From contig DAHWKJ010000097.1 of NCBI GenBank assembly GCA_027343695.1, positions 1 through 32,201 of the forward strand: a DNA stretch of 32,201 bases, written 5' to 3'. Both the position numbers and the translations under genes were made by a program. Source of the DNA: Sulfobacillus sp. Its GTDB lineage: Bacteria > Bacillota > Sulfobacillia > Sulfobacillales > Sulfobacillaceae. The notes beneath the pieces are model-generated. The model saw nothing but the letters and a program-made list of their open reading frames with translations. It searched no databases and was not told where the DNA came from. Positions 15,472 to 23,715 of the stretch are shown piece by piece (within the stretch, counting starts at the first letter, position 1; each line of letters begins with the position of its first letter).

Positions 15472-15732
15472 GTGGCGGCTAAAAGTGTCTTAGAGGATAT
15501 CAAAAAGGAACTTGATTCCCACGTTGGCGAAAAAATTCGGGTTAAGGCGAACAAGGGACGCAAGAAGATCGATGAAAAAGAAGGAATTCTTGAAAAGACC
15601 TATCCGCATATTTTTGTAGTGAAAATTGAAGAAGGTCATGTGGATGAGCGAAGCGAGCGTCGAGTTTCCTATTCGTACACGGATGTTCTAACAGAAACCG
15701 TGGAGCTTATTCTTCCCGAACTATCCAGTTAG
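15472..15732 (+). CDS. veg: Veg protein
   Basis: Small cytoplasmic protein of 86 aa in the Veg family, linked in B. subtilis to biofilm matrix gene control and named for its very strong vegetative promoter. The family features are clear: an N-terminal helix LEDIKKELDSHVGEKI, a basic beta-strand region VKANKGRKKIDEKEGI, then YPHIFVVKI and the conserved tail RRVSYSYTDVLTETVEL. GTG is the only start that fits the family N-terminus; GGGAGG lies 12 bases upstream, a little far. It has two promoters before it and a terminator after it, so it forms a single-gene unit. Confidence 0.95.
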   Translation: MAAKSVLEDIKKELDSHVGEKIRVKANKGRKKIDEKEGILEKTYPHIFVVKIEEGHVDERSERRVSYSYTDVLTETVELILPELSS

Positions 15733-15742
15733 ACAAGATTGT

Positions 15743-15767
15743 AGCCCCATGTTGTGGGGCTTTTTTT
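15743..15767 (+). terminator. Terminator of veg
   Basis: AGCCCCA (15743-15749) pairs with TGGGGCT (15755-15761), followed by a T-tract to 15767. This is a classic intrinsic terminator. The remaining ~170 bases up to the cyanophycinase hold no recognised element; no convincing promoter was found. Confidence 0.9.
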
Positions 15768-15937
15768 CTTTGTAAAGAGACCTGGAGGTGGGCACTACGA
15801 CCTCTGGGTTTTTTATTGATTGCTTTCCACAGGATTGGCGGGGTCTTGAACTGACGCCCGTACGATCTTGAGATCTGCATAATTCTATCGGAAAACGCCA
15901 GACTAAGCTGACGTCGGGGTCTTACACCCGGGCAATT

Positions 15938-16777
15938 TTGGTGGAGGAGGCAACCATCATCGGCCCTTTGGTCATCATCGGTGGACACGAAGACAAATTT
16001 GAGCATCCGAAGATTCTTCGACGTTTAACCGATTTAGTCCGGAGCTATCGCTCCGATGGAGCGATAGCAATTGTGACCACGGCATCACACCAGGGCGCTT
16101 TGAGTTTTGATACCTATCATCGAGCGTTTACGCAGTTTGGTTTACAGGTGTTTCCGCTCCGGATCGATACACGCCGCGAAGCCGAACTGCCCCAGGTCCG
16201 GGAAGCTTTAGGCGATGCGGCAGGGGTATTCTTCACAGGCGGTGATCAATTGCGGATTACCAGTGTGCTAGGGGGCACCGCATTTCACCGAGCGCTTTGG
16301 TCCGCCTGGCAGCAGGGGCTTGTGGTTGCGGGGACCTCAGCAGGCGCGTCGATGATGTCGCGCACCATGATTGTGGCGGGAGATGCAAAAGAATCTCCGG
16401 CTCGTAACACGGTCAAGATGGCGCCGGGAATGGGGCTTTGGGCCGAGGCGGTGATTGACCAACATTTTAGCCAACGGGGGCGTGTGGGACGCTTACTCTC
16501 GGCGGTGGCGCAAAATCCTGAGGTGTTGGGGATTGGGATTGACGAAAATACCGCATTGATTGTGGAACTCGACGATCAACGGTGTCGTGTGATGGGTGAG
16601 GGTACCGTGTTGGTGATTGACGGGCAGGAATCGATCCTGAACAACGCGTCGGAAACACGACCTGACCAAGCCCTAGCGTTGAGCGATGTCCGTTTACACG
16701 TGCTACCGGACGGGTACGGAATCGAGCTCGCCACCCGATCGCCCTATCCACTGAAGGTGGTGCATGATGATAACTAA
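15938..16777 (+). CDS. cphB: Cyanophycinase
   Basis: Serine exopeptidase of the S51 type that cleaves cyanophycin (multi-L-arginyl-poly-aspartate) to beta-Asp-Arg dipeptides. The opening strand LVIIGGHEDK, the FFTGGDQLRI segment and the nucleophile motif GTSAGASMMS (near residue 132) are present, followed by DQHFSQRGRVGRLLSAV and GIGIDENTALIV; all are family landmarks and the ~270-280 aa length is normal. The start is unsure: TTG at 15938 gives the longest frame but has no ribosome binding site, whereas GGAGGAGG (15943-15950) sits 5 or 8 bases before in-frame ATC codons (15956, 15959). It is followed after 27 bases by cyanophycin synthetase, so storage and mobilisation are encoded together. 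Confidence 0.9.
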   Translation: MVEEATIIGPLVIIGGHEDKFEHPKILRRLTDLVRSYRSDGAIAIVTTASHQGALSFDTYHRAFTQFGLQVFPLRIDTRREAELPQVREALGDAAGVFFTGGDQLRITSVLGGTAFHRALWSAWQQGLVVAGTSAGASMMSRTMIVAGDAKESPARNTVKMAPGMGLWAEAVIDQHFSQRGRVGRLLSAVAQNPEVLGIGIDENTALIVELDDQRCRVMGEGTVLVIDGQESILNNASETRPDQALALSDVRLHVLPDGYGIELATRSPYPLKVVHDDN

Positions 16778-16804
16778 CGACGATAGATCAGGAGGATTTG
16801 GCGC

Positions 16805-19447
16805 GTGGAGATTCTCTCCTACCGTTTTTTTTCAGGACCCAATCGTCATACCTTAGAAAGTTCTTTGGAAGTCATTGTAGATCTTAAGGAGTTAGCCGAT
16901 CTGTCGACATTGGACCACCCGAGATTTATCACCCGCTTATTAGAGATCATGCCGGGACTCGATCGTCATCATTGCTCCCGAGGAGTCCCGGGAGGATTTT
17001 GTCAACGTTTGCACGAAGGGACCTACCTGGGCCATGTGACTGAACACGTAGGGCTTGAACTCCTCTATTTAGCGGGAGAGCGAGGCACTTATGGCAAGAC
17101 GCGAGAACAGGGCTCTCCACACATTGTCATGATCGTGCTGGAGACTGCGACCGCTCAAGGCGGGCTCCGAGCGTTGGAACATGCCATGAGGATTGTCACC
17201 AATCTTTGGAACCAGGTGCCCGTGGACTTTTCGGAACATCAAAAGGCTGTGCGCCAGACTGTGGCCCGAGCACGATTAGGACCTAGCACGGCGGCCATTG
17301 CGGCGTCCGCCAAGGCGCGGGGGATTCCTGTGGAGCGTTTAGATGATCAGAGCTATGTGCGCTTGGGGCAGGGGGTGGCTCAACACCGGATCTTAGGCAC
17401 CATGACCGATCGGACATCGACGTTGGCGATGGACATTTGCCAGGACAAAACCTGGACCAAACAGGTTCTGCATCAGGCCGGAATCCCTGTGCCGCAAGGC
17501 ATCACGGTGACGTCGGAGACCGATGCCTGTCGGGCGGCCCGGGACTACGGGTATCCCGTGGTGGTCAAACCGCAAGATGGGCAGCAAGGCGAAGGGGTCG
17601 CGATGAACCTCATGAGCCACGCCGAAGTGGCGCGGGCATTCCAAGTGGCCCAAACCATCGATCGGAGCGGTCGGGTCATTGTGGAGCAACAGGTATTAGG
17701 TGTGGCCTATCGGCTATTGGTAGTAGGCGACAGAATGGTGGCCGCGACCCTGCGAATTCCTCCAGAGATTATGGGGGATGGCTTGCACACTGTGGAAGAG
17801 CTGGTCCAAGCAATTAATGAAGATCCAGATCGCGGGAGAGGGCACGACTTTCCAAAGTCAGTGGTGACCTTGGATTCGGTTGCCCTCTTGACTTTAGCTC
17901 AGCAGGGCTATGAACCGAAAACCGTGGTGCCACTGGGGACGCGGGTATGGGTGCGCCAGACCGCGAATATGTCGACCGGAGCGCTGGCAATCGATGTGAC
18001 GAGCAAGGTGAGCCCCGATCTGGCGTGTGATGCGATTCGTGCTGCGCATGCGGTGGGTCTTGACGTGGCAGGAGTCGACTTGGTTACCCCCTCATTGGAT
18101 AGTGGGTTGTCGGTGGCCGGAGGTGCCATCGTGGAGATTAATGCGTCCCCAGGCCTACGGATGCATCTCTATCCGCATGAAGGCATTGCCCAACCGGTGG
18201 GAGACCATATCGTGTCCTATTTGTTCGGATCGGGAAATGGCAGAATCCCGGTGGCCGCAGTGACCGGGACCAACGGAAAAACCACGGTCACACGGATGCT
18301 GGCCCATATTTGGAGTCATGCCGGGAAAAACGTAGGGATGACGACGACTGATGGCATCCATGTGGGAGACCGATTGATTCAACGGGGAGATTTGACAGGT
18401 CCTTGGTCGCATCGACTAGTGCTCAACGATCCTACGGTTGAGGTAGCCGTGTTAGAAACCGCTAGAGGGGGTATCGCTCGCGGGGGATTAGGATTCGACG
18501 CCTGCGACGTGGGCATCGTGACCAATATTGGGCGGGACCATTTGGGGTTAGAGGGCATCGACACCCTAGAGGATCTGGTGCATTTAAAGGCGCTGGTAGT
18601 CGATGTGGTATTACCCACCGGCGCGGCCGTACTGAATGCAGACGATCCGTATGTCTTGTCGATGGCACCTCGCTGTCGCGGGCGGGTGATTCTGTTTTCA
18701 AACCGTGAACGTAGTCAAGTTTTGAACCAACACTTAGACCAGGGACACGAAGCGGTCTATGTCAAGCATGGGCATTTGGTGTATGGACATGGATCCCGTG
18801 AGACGCGTCTAATGGGATGCCGTGTGCTACCGGCGACCCTAGGCGGAGCAGCCCCCATGAATATCGCGAATGCAGCGGCCGCTGCAGCGGCGGCATTAGG
18901 CATGGGTTTAACTCCCCGAGAGGTTACCGAGGGGTTACTAACATTCCCCGCGGGAGGGAGCGGATTAAATCGTGGACGATTGGAACTCACGGCCTATGAT
19001 GACCTCCGCGTGTTATTGGACTATGGCCATAACGCACCCGCGATTCGGGCTTTATGTGATGTGATTCAGCGGCTTAAGGCCAAAGAAATCATTTGGGTTC
19101 TCGGTCTTCCCGGCGATCGTCGCGATGCCGATCTCAAAGACGCGGTGCGGGTTGTGGCCGAACACTGTCATCGAGTGGTGATCCGAGAAGACCACGATTT
19201 ACGAGAACGACAACCAGGGGAACTAGCGGCTTTGATTGAACACGAGTTACGTGACGCCGGTTTAGGGACGCAACAGATAGAAACCGTGTTGGATGAAGCG
19301 GCGGCTGTTCGCCATGCGGTTCTTACCGCCAAACCGGATTCTTTGGTGGTGGCGCTATACGAACGCTACGGGGTAGTAAAGGATGCGTTAGCGGAAGCTA
19401 TTCAAGCCCGTTGTCAGGCGGCTTTGACAGTACTCGATCATGCATAG
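16805..19447 (+). CDS. cphA: Cyanophycin synthetase
   Basis: Makes the nitrogen and carbon storage polymer cyanophycin from aspartate and arginine using ATP. The 880-aa length is standard. In order: an N-terminal domain with the conserved HHCSRGVPGGFCQRL and GHVTEHVGLEL motifs (about residues 55-90), an ATP-grasp domain (about 190-470; YPVVVKPQDGQQGEGV, EINASPGLRMH), and a Mur-ligase-like domain beginning with the P-loop VTGTNGKTTVTRM (about 484) and carrying TARGGIARGGLGFD, NIGRDHLG, DYGHNAPA and GLPGDRRD. The GTG start follows AGGAGGA by 9 bases. It forms an operon with cphB. The genes are placed between veg and ispE, where B. subtilis has sspF. Confidence 0.96.
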   Translation: MEILSYRFFSGPNRHTLESSLEVIVDLKELADLSTLDHPRFITRLLEIMPGLDRHHCSRGVPGGFCQRLHEGTYLGHVTEHVGLELLYLAGERGTYGKTREQGSPHIVMIVLETATAQGGLRALEHAMRIVTNLWNQVPVDFSEHQKAVRQTVARARLGPSTAAIAASAKARGIPVERLDDQSYVRLGQGVAQHRILGTMTDRTSTLAMDICQDKTWTKQVLHQAGIPVPQGITVTSETDACRAARDYGYPVVVKPQDGQQGEGVAMNLMSHAEVARAFQVAQTIDRSGRVIVEQQVLGVAYRLLVVGDRMVAATLRIPPEIMGDGLHTVEELVQAINEDPDRGRGHDFPKSVVTLDSVALLTLAQQGYEPKTVVPLGTRVWVRQTANMSTGALAIDVTSKVSPDLACDAIRAAHAVGLDVAGVDLVTPSLDSGLSVAGGAIVEINASPGLRMHLYPHEGIAQPVGDHIVSYLFGSGNGRIPVAAVTGTNGKTTVTRMLAHIWSHAGKNVGMTTTDGIHVGDRLIQRGDLTGPWSHRLVLNDPTVEVAVLETARGGIARGGLGFDACDVGIVTNIGRDHLGLEGIDTLEDLVHLKALVVDVVLPTGAAVLNADDPYVLSMAPRCRGRVILFSNRERSQVLNQHLDQGHEAVYVKHGHLVYGHGSRETRLMGCRVLPATLGGAAPMNIANAAAAAAAALGMGLTPREVTEGLLTFPAGGSGLNRGRLELTAYDDLRVLLDYGHNAPAIRALCDVIQRLKAKEIIWVLGLPGDRRDADLKDAVRVVAEHCHRVVIREDHDLRERQPGELAALIEHELRDAGLGTQQIETVLDEAAAVRHAVLTAKPDSLVVALYERYGVVKDALAEAIQARCQAALTVLDHA

Positions 19448-19456
19448 AGCGACCTC

Positions 19457-19472
19457 TGCTATACTCATCCTA
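19457..19472 (+). promoter_or_regulatory. Extended -10 promoter for a leaderless ispE transcript
   Basis: TGCTATACT (19457-19465) is an extended -10 element. The ATG of ispE begins 6 bases after it, where transcription should start. No Shine-Dalgarno sequence exists between the cphA stop and the ATG. No good -35 is seen at 16-18 bases; a TTGACA at 19424 is 30 bases away and too distant. Confidence 0.6.
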
Positions 19473-20323
19473 TGAAAAATTACGAGACCCATCGTCGACA
19501 GGCTCCAGCAAAGATCAATCTTGGCCTCTGGGTAGGACCCAAAACCGGTGACGGGTATCACCCGATCGACTCCGTAATGCATACGATCGCCCTCAAAGAC
19601 GTTCTCACCATCGAATCGGCTGGGGAATTTGAGGTCTTGACCCCTGATGCAGAGGATATCGATCCCAAATCCAACTTGGTGACTAAGGCGTATGAGTGGC
19701 TTCTCCAACAAGAGGCGAGTTTACCCAAAATCCGAGTGCAGCTCGAAAAACATATCCCGATTGGAGCCGGCTTAGGCGGCGGGAGTTCCGATGCGGCTGC
19801 GATCATCCGATGGGGGGCAGCGCGTGCGGCCATCGATACCCAACACGCGTCGCGCGTCGGCATGGATGTGCCTTTTTTTCTCCGTGGGGGGGCGGCGCGG
19901 GTTCGGGGCTATGGGGAACAAGTCATGCCGATCCCAGACCGTCACGGGGAAACGGTGCTTCTGATGAATCCCGGATTTCCGGTTTCGACGGAAATGGTTT
20001 ACGACCTGTACGACTTGATAGATAATCATAACGACTGTGCCATAGACGACCTAGTCCGCGCCTGGGCGCGTGGGGAACTAGTCGATGCGTGGCCTAATGC
20101 ATTGGAACCCGCCGCATGGTTGGCTTATCCTGCGTTGCGTGATTTTAAGGAGCACGCCATGCGTGGGCTTGAGGGATGGTCGTGCCATCTATCAGGGAGC
20201 GGTGGGACCTATTATTGCATCGGCCGCGACCTAGAACAGGCGACATGGTACGCCGACCGTTTACGGAAAGAGGGGATTCCGTGGACCGAAGTTACCCACT
20301 TAGTGGGGGCCATGAATGAATAA
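19472..20323 (+). CDS. ispE: 4-diphosphocytidyl-2-C-methyl-D-erythritol kinase
   Basis: GHMP-family kinase of the MEP isoprenoid pathway; phosphorylates CDP-methylerythritol at its 2-hydroxyl using ATP. The 283-aa protein has the N-terminal APAKINLGLWV with the catalytic-site Lys, DGYHPIDSVM, the glycine-rich ATP loop PIGAGLGGGSSDAAA (about residues 91-105), GMDVPFFLRGGAARVRGYGE with the catalytic Asp, and the C-terminal HLSGSGGTYY motif. The segment between the ATP loop and the catalytic Asp is a few residues shorter than usual. The transcript appears leaderless. ispE-purR neighbours are conserved in sporulating Bacillota. Confidence 0.94.
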   Translation: MKNYETHRRQAPAKINLGLWVGPKTGDGYHPIDSVMHTIALKDVLTIESAGEFEVLTPDAEDIDPKSNLVTKAYEWLLQQEASLPKIRVQLEKHIPIGAGLGGGSSDAAAIIRWGAARAAIDTQHASRVGMDVPFFLRGGAARVRGYGEQVMPIPDRHGETVLLMNPGFPVSTEMVYDLYDLIDNHNDCAIDDLVRAWARGELVDAWPNALEPAAWLAYPALRDFKEHAMRGLEGWSCHLSGSGGTYYCIGRDLEQATWYADRLRKEGIPWTEVTHLVGAMNE

Positions 20324-20345
20324 ATGAGGAGACGACGAGACCATC

Positions 20346-21083
20346 GTGCGTAGCATTGTGTTAGCAGGGCAAGAGAACCGCGGGGCGTTACAAAATGCTT
20401 CCGAGGAGCATTATGAGGCAGAGATCCAGGTGGCTGGACGTCCCATGGTGGACTATGTGCTCGAGGCGTTGATGGGTGCTAAAGGCATTGACGACATCAT
20501 CCTGGTCGCGCCAGACAGCATTCGCCGTCAGGGAACCATTGCAGCCCCTGTCGCGGGTGATATTATTGCGAATCTTTTATCCGGGATTCAGGCTTTACCG
20601 TCCTTATCCGGTCCGGTTCTCGTGGTCACGTCGGATGTGCCTTTGTTGACCCCGGACATGATCGATCAATTTCTGAACGAGGCACCTCGAGGCGTTGATG
20701 TGGTGTATCCCATTATCGAAAAAGGCTTGACCCAGAATAAATTTCCCGATACCAAGCGGACCTACGTCAAACTGCGGGACGGATCCTTTACGGGGGGCAA
20801 TATATTTTTGATTAATCCCGTGAAGTTTTTAGAAATTCAAAATGATATCAAAATTCTCCTGGATCATAGAAAATCACCGATTCGATTGGCTCGAGACATT
20901 GGGATCATGACCCTCATTCGACTCGTCATGGGCAACTTAAGCATTGGGGCGGCCGAACGACGAGTTGGCTCACTGTTGAACATTCAAGGGCGTGCTTTGA
21001 TATTTCCCTACCCTGAGGTGGGAGTCGACGTGGATAAACCCCAAGATTTAGCGTTGGTCGAAGCGGTACTGGGCGTACGATGA
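20346..21083 (+). CDS. MobA-like NTP-transferase family protein
   Basis: Predicted nucleotidyltransferase of 245 aa with the GT-A-like fold shared by MobA, IspD and GlmU. The start SIVLAGQENRGAL is the nucleotide-loop region; YEAEIQVAGRPMVDYVLEAL, VLVVTSDVPLLTP (the metal-binding DxPL-type motif near residue 98) and DGSFTGGNIFLINP follow. The usual LAGGxGxRMG loop is altered, as is common in this uncharacterised group found beside purR in Clostridia-like genomes. The substrate is unknown; it is not a normal IspD. The GTG start lies 22 bases after ispE, with GAGGAG somewhat far upstream. Confidence 0.78.
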   Translation: MRSIVLAGQENRGALQNASEEHYEAEIQVAGRPMVDYVLEALMGAKGIDDIILVAPDSIRRQGTIAAPVAGDIIANLLSGIQALPSLSGPVLVVTSDVPLLTPDMIDQFLNEAPRGVDVVYPIIEKGLTQNKFPDTKRTYVKLRDGSFTGGNIFLINPVKFLEIQNDIKILLDHRKSPIRLARDIGIMTLIRLVMGNLSIGAAERRVGSLLNIQGRALIFPYPEVGVDVDKPQDLALVEAVLGVR

Positions 21084-21126
21084 AAAGGCCGGACCTTACG
21101 ATGGTTGAGAGGAGGCGAGTAGTCTG

Positions 21127-21957
21127 ATGGGGGATCGTCAGCGACGGCTCGTCTTATTGTCCCAGTATCTGGTGGCTCATCCGCTCATCCAGTCCAGCTT
21201 GACCGAACTCAGCCGCCGCTTTAATGTGGCCAAGTCTACATTAAGCGAGGACTTGTGGTTCATCAAGGAAACTCTGGAGCGCGAGGGATTAGGCACCGTA
21301 GAGTCTCAGGTGGGGGTCCAGGGAGGCATTCGCTATGTCCCGGCCATTGAAAGGCAGGTCCTAGCCGAAACCTTGGCCCGTTGGTGCCAAAGGCTTAACG
21401 AACCAGACCGGATGATGTCAGATGGCTTTTTATATATGACCGATTTACTTTTTAATCCGCGTTGGATCGATCCGATGGCACGTCTTTTGGCCGCTCGATT
21501 TGGTGACATGGGCATTGAATTTGTGGCCACCGTGGAGACTAAAGGGATTCCCTTGGCGATGGCCTGTGCGGCGGCGTTGGGCTCTGAGGTCGTCTTGTTG
21601 CGGCGAGATAATCGCCTGTCTGAAGGGTCATCGTTGTCGATTAATTACCTGTCGGGATCGTCACATCGGATTCAATCCATGTCTTTATCGCGGAGGACCT
21701 CGGTACGGGGCGGTCGCGTTTTGTTTGTGGATGATTTTATGAAAGCAGGCGGAACCGCCAAGGCTGCTGAAGATCTATTGTTAGAGTTTGACGCGACGGT
21801 ATGTGGTGTTGGAGTATTAGTGGCTACTGTGGAGCCTTCGGAAAAGTTGGTGGGCCAATTTTCTAGCTGTTTGGAATGGGATGGCACGGGAAGGTCGGCG
21901 CCGGTTCCCAGTGAGTGGGCTCGCGTCTTGTGTGAGTCTCGGGTAGGAGAGGACTAG
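21127..21957 (+). CDS. purR: Pur operon repressor
   Basis: DNA-binding repressor of purine synthesis genes that releases DNA when PRPP is bound. The 276-aa protein has an N-terminal winged helix (RLVLLSQYLVAHPLIQSSLT, LSRRFNVAKSTLSEDLWFIK) and a C-terminal phosphoribosyltransferase-like domain with the PRPP loop VLFVDDFMKAGGTA near residue 198. Length and domain order match B. subtilis PurR. It starts with ATG shortly after GAGGAGG and is followed by ilvA after 13 bases, so the two are probably co-transcribed. Its effector PRPP is made by prs 3 kb downstream. Confidence 0.95.
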   Translation: MGDRQRRLVLLSQYLVAHPLIQSSLTELSRRFNVAKSTLSEDLWFIKETLEREGLGTVESQVGVQGGIRYVPAIERQVLAETLARWCQRLNEPDRMMSDGFLYMTDLLFNPRWIDPMARLLAARFGDMGIEFVATVETKGIPLAMACAAALGSEVVLLRRDNRLSEGSSLSINYLSGSSHRIQSMSLSRRTSVRGGRVLFVDDFMKAGGTAKAAEDLLLEFDATVCGVGVLVATVEPSEKLVGQFSSCLEWDGTGRSAPVPSEWARVLCESRVGED

Positions 21958-21970
21958 GAGGAGTCATACG

Positions 21971-23188
21971 ATGAGCAACCCAATTCAACTGGAAGATGTC
22001 CGTAGAGCCCAAGAGGCTTTGCAGGGGGTAACGTTTACGACGCCGTTGCAGGAGTCGGGACATATCAACGACTTGTTAGGGCGTCGGGTTCTGTTTAAGT
22101 TAGAAAACCTGCAGCGCACCGGATCGTTTAAACTCCGTGGTGCTTATAATCGACTACGCCGCCTCAGCGCAGAGGAATTAAAACGGGGGGTCGTGGCGGC
22201 GTCGGCAGGCAACCACGCTCAAGGCGTGGCACTAGCGGCGAGGTTAGTTGGGACCACGGCCCTGATTTTCATGCCGCAGGGCGCTTCGCTCACAAAAATT
22301 GAGTCAACGCGAGGGTATGGCGCTGAAGTGCGATTGTTTGGAGAAACCTTTGATGATGCGTATCGGGCGGCTTTGCAACATGCTGACGAGTCCGGGCGCG
22401 TGATGATTCCCGCGTTTGATGACCGCGATATTATTGCGGGTCAGGGAACTGTGGGGCTCGAGATGCTGGATGAACGTCCCAATGTGGACGCGATAGTGGT
22501 TCCGGTAGGAGGCGGGGGCTTGATTGCTGGCATTGCGCTCGCGGTCAAGGCCCGCCATCCTGGGGTGAAGATTATCGGGGTGCAGGCAGAAGGGGCGCAA
22601 TCGATGGCGTTATCGCGGCGTGAGGGCGCGGTTCGGGTTGCTCCTTTGGTGCGGACCATCGCCGATGGGATTGCGGTCAAACGTCCTGGTGACATGACGT
22701 TTCCGTTGATCCAGCAATATGTGGATGATATTGTGACGGTCAGTGAACACGACATCTCGCGAGCGATTTTGCTTTTTCTAGAGCGATCCAAACTGGTCGT
22801 CGAGGGAGCCGGTGCAGTAGGCTTGGCGGCACTGCTCTCCGATAAGATCCCAATGGCTTTGGGAACGATTGGGATCGTCGTGAGCGGAGGCAATATCGAC
22901 GTGACGCTCTTGAATCGGATTATTGAAAAAGGCTTAGTCGAAGAGGGACGGCAAGTGCACTTAAAAACCGTGGTTGGCGATCGGCCCGGGCAACTATCCA
23001 ATCTGTTGGCCCACGTGGCCACCTTGCAAGCGAACGTTATCCGAGTGGAACATGAGCGCTGGAATCCGGAAATTTCGCCGGCCGAAGTGTCGGTCCAGAT
23101 TGTGGTGGAGGCTCGGAACCAAGAGCACATTGAAGAAATTTTAGGGCGCTTACGGTATGAAGGCTACACGGTGGACGTGCAAAAATAG
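21971..23188 (+). CDS. ilvA: Threonine ammonia-lyase with C-terminal ACT domain
   Basis: PLP enzyme that deaminates threonine to 2-oxobutanoate, the first step towards isoleucine, or degrades threonine. The PLP lysine is K54 in TGSFKLRGAYNR; AGNHAQGVA and the glycine-rich phosphate loop VGGGGLIAGIA (near residue 180) follow. The single ACT-like regulatory domain occupies about residues 325-405 (VVGDRPGQLSNLLAHVATL). The 405-aa, one-ACT layout is that of the shorter threonine ammonia-lyase group; whether it is biosynthetic or catabolic cannot be told from sequence alone. AGGAGG precedes the ATG. It occupies the place between purR and spoVG held by yabJ/ridA in B. subtilis. Confidence 0.92.
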   Translation: MSNPIQLEDVRRAQEALQGVTFTTPLQESGHINDLLGRRVLFKLENLQRTGSFKLRGAYNRLRRLSAEELKRGVVAASAGNHAQGVALAARLVGTTALIFMPQGASLTKIESTRGYGAEVRLFGETFDDAYRAALQHADESGRVMIPAFDDRDIIAGQGTVGLEMLDERPNVDAIVVPVGGGGLIAGIALAVKARHPGVKIIGVQAEGAQSMALSRREGAVRVAPLVRTIADGIAVKRPGDMTFPLIQQYVDDIVTVSEHDISRAILLFLERSKLVVEGAGAVGLAALLSDKIPMALGTIGIVVSGGNIDVTLLNRIIEKGLVEEGRQVHLKTVVGDRPGQLSNLLAHVATLQANVIRVEHERWNPEISPAEVSVQIVVEARNQEHIEEILGRLRYEGYTVDVQK

Positions 23189-23223
23189 TCGCATGACGGC
23201 ATTCGTACCAAAAATTTCGACAA

Positions 23224-23255
23224 TTGACAGGAATCTCGCAATGCCATAGCGAATT
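23224..23255 (+). promoter_or_regulatory. Sigma-H-like promoter of spoVG, overlapped by a TTGACA
   Basis: AGGAAT (23229-23234) and GAATT (23251-23255) resemble the sigma-H pattern AGGAWWT ... GAATT, with spacing within one base of my recollection of the B. subtilis spoVG promoter. A TTGACA at 23224-23229 overlaps the -35 but has no good sigma-A -10 at 17 bases. Confidence 0.5.
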
Positions 23256-23309
23256 CTATGACACCCAGCTGATGGGATGACTGGTACTCGCTTGCAAGGG
23301 GGATTCACC

Positions 23310-23564
23310 ATGGAAATTACAGACGTTAGATTACGCCGCATGACCACCGACGGCAAAATGAAAGCTGTGGCTTCGGTCACACTCGATGGCGAATTTGTGA
23401 TCCATGACGTCAAGGTAGTCGAGGGGCTCAAGGGTTTATTTGTGGCCATGCCGAGTCGAAAAACTCCGGATGGTGAATTTCGCGATGTCGCTCACCCAAT
23501 CACGCAACAGGCTCGTGAACGTATTCAAAAAGCTGTTTTAGAGGTGTTTCAGGGAGAAAGGTAA
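23310..23564 (+). CDS. spoVG: SpoVG regulator
   Basis: Small nucleic-acid-binding regulator of 84 aa, involved in sporulation septation and, in other Bacillota, in global control. The sequence [20 protein letters not shown], then [31 protein letters not shown] and [11 protein letters not shown], is almost the family consensus. ATG at 23310 is preferred because AAGGGGGA lies 7-8 bases upstream and the family starts with ME(I/V)TDVR; an in-frame ATG at 23277 would add 11 odd residues. It sits between ilvA and glmU as in the conserved purR-spoVG-glmU-prs order. Confidence 0.97.
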   Translation: MEITDVRLRRMTTDGKMKAVASVTLDGEFVIHDVKVVEGLKGLFVAMPSRKTPDGEFRDVAHPITQQARERIQKAVLEVFQGER

Positions 23565-23586
23565 GGGATGGGGTGAGACCAAAGAC

Positions 23587-23615
23587 GAGAGCTATCTCCG
23601 GCGGAGATGGCTCTC
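23587..23615 (+). terminator. Hairpin after spoVG, probable weak terminator
   Basis: GAGAGC-t-ATCTCC pairs with GGAGAT-g-GCTCTC around a short loop, giving a strong stem. It is followed only by GTTGGTTT, a poor T-tract, so termination may be partial and read-through into glmU is possible. Confidence 0.55.
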
Positions 23616-23715
23616 GTTGGTTTGTCGGTACAGCCCAAAGTTTGGTATTCTAACGCTGGAGGATTACGGGTGGCTGGTGCCCGGGACGATTAGGCTATCG
23701 GGGGGACTTTCGACG

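Noticed and set aside
19424..19429. TTGACA as the -35 of ispE
   Set aside because: It is 30 bases from the -10, far beyond a workable spacing, and lies inside cphA.
22441..23130. 229-codon minus-strand frame opposite ilvA
   Set aside because: Ser/Thr/Pro-rich translation typical of antisense frames; ilvA is certain.
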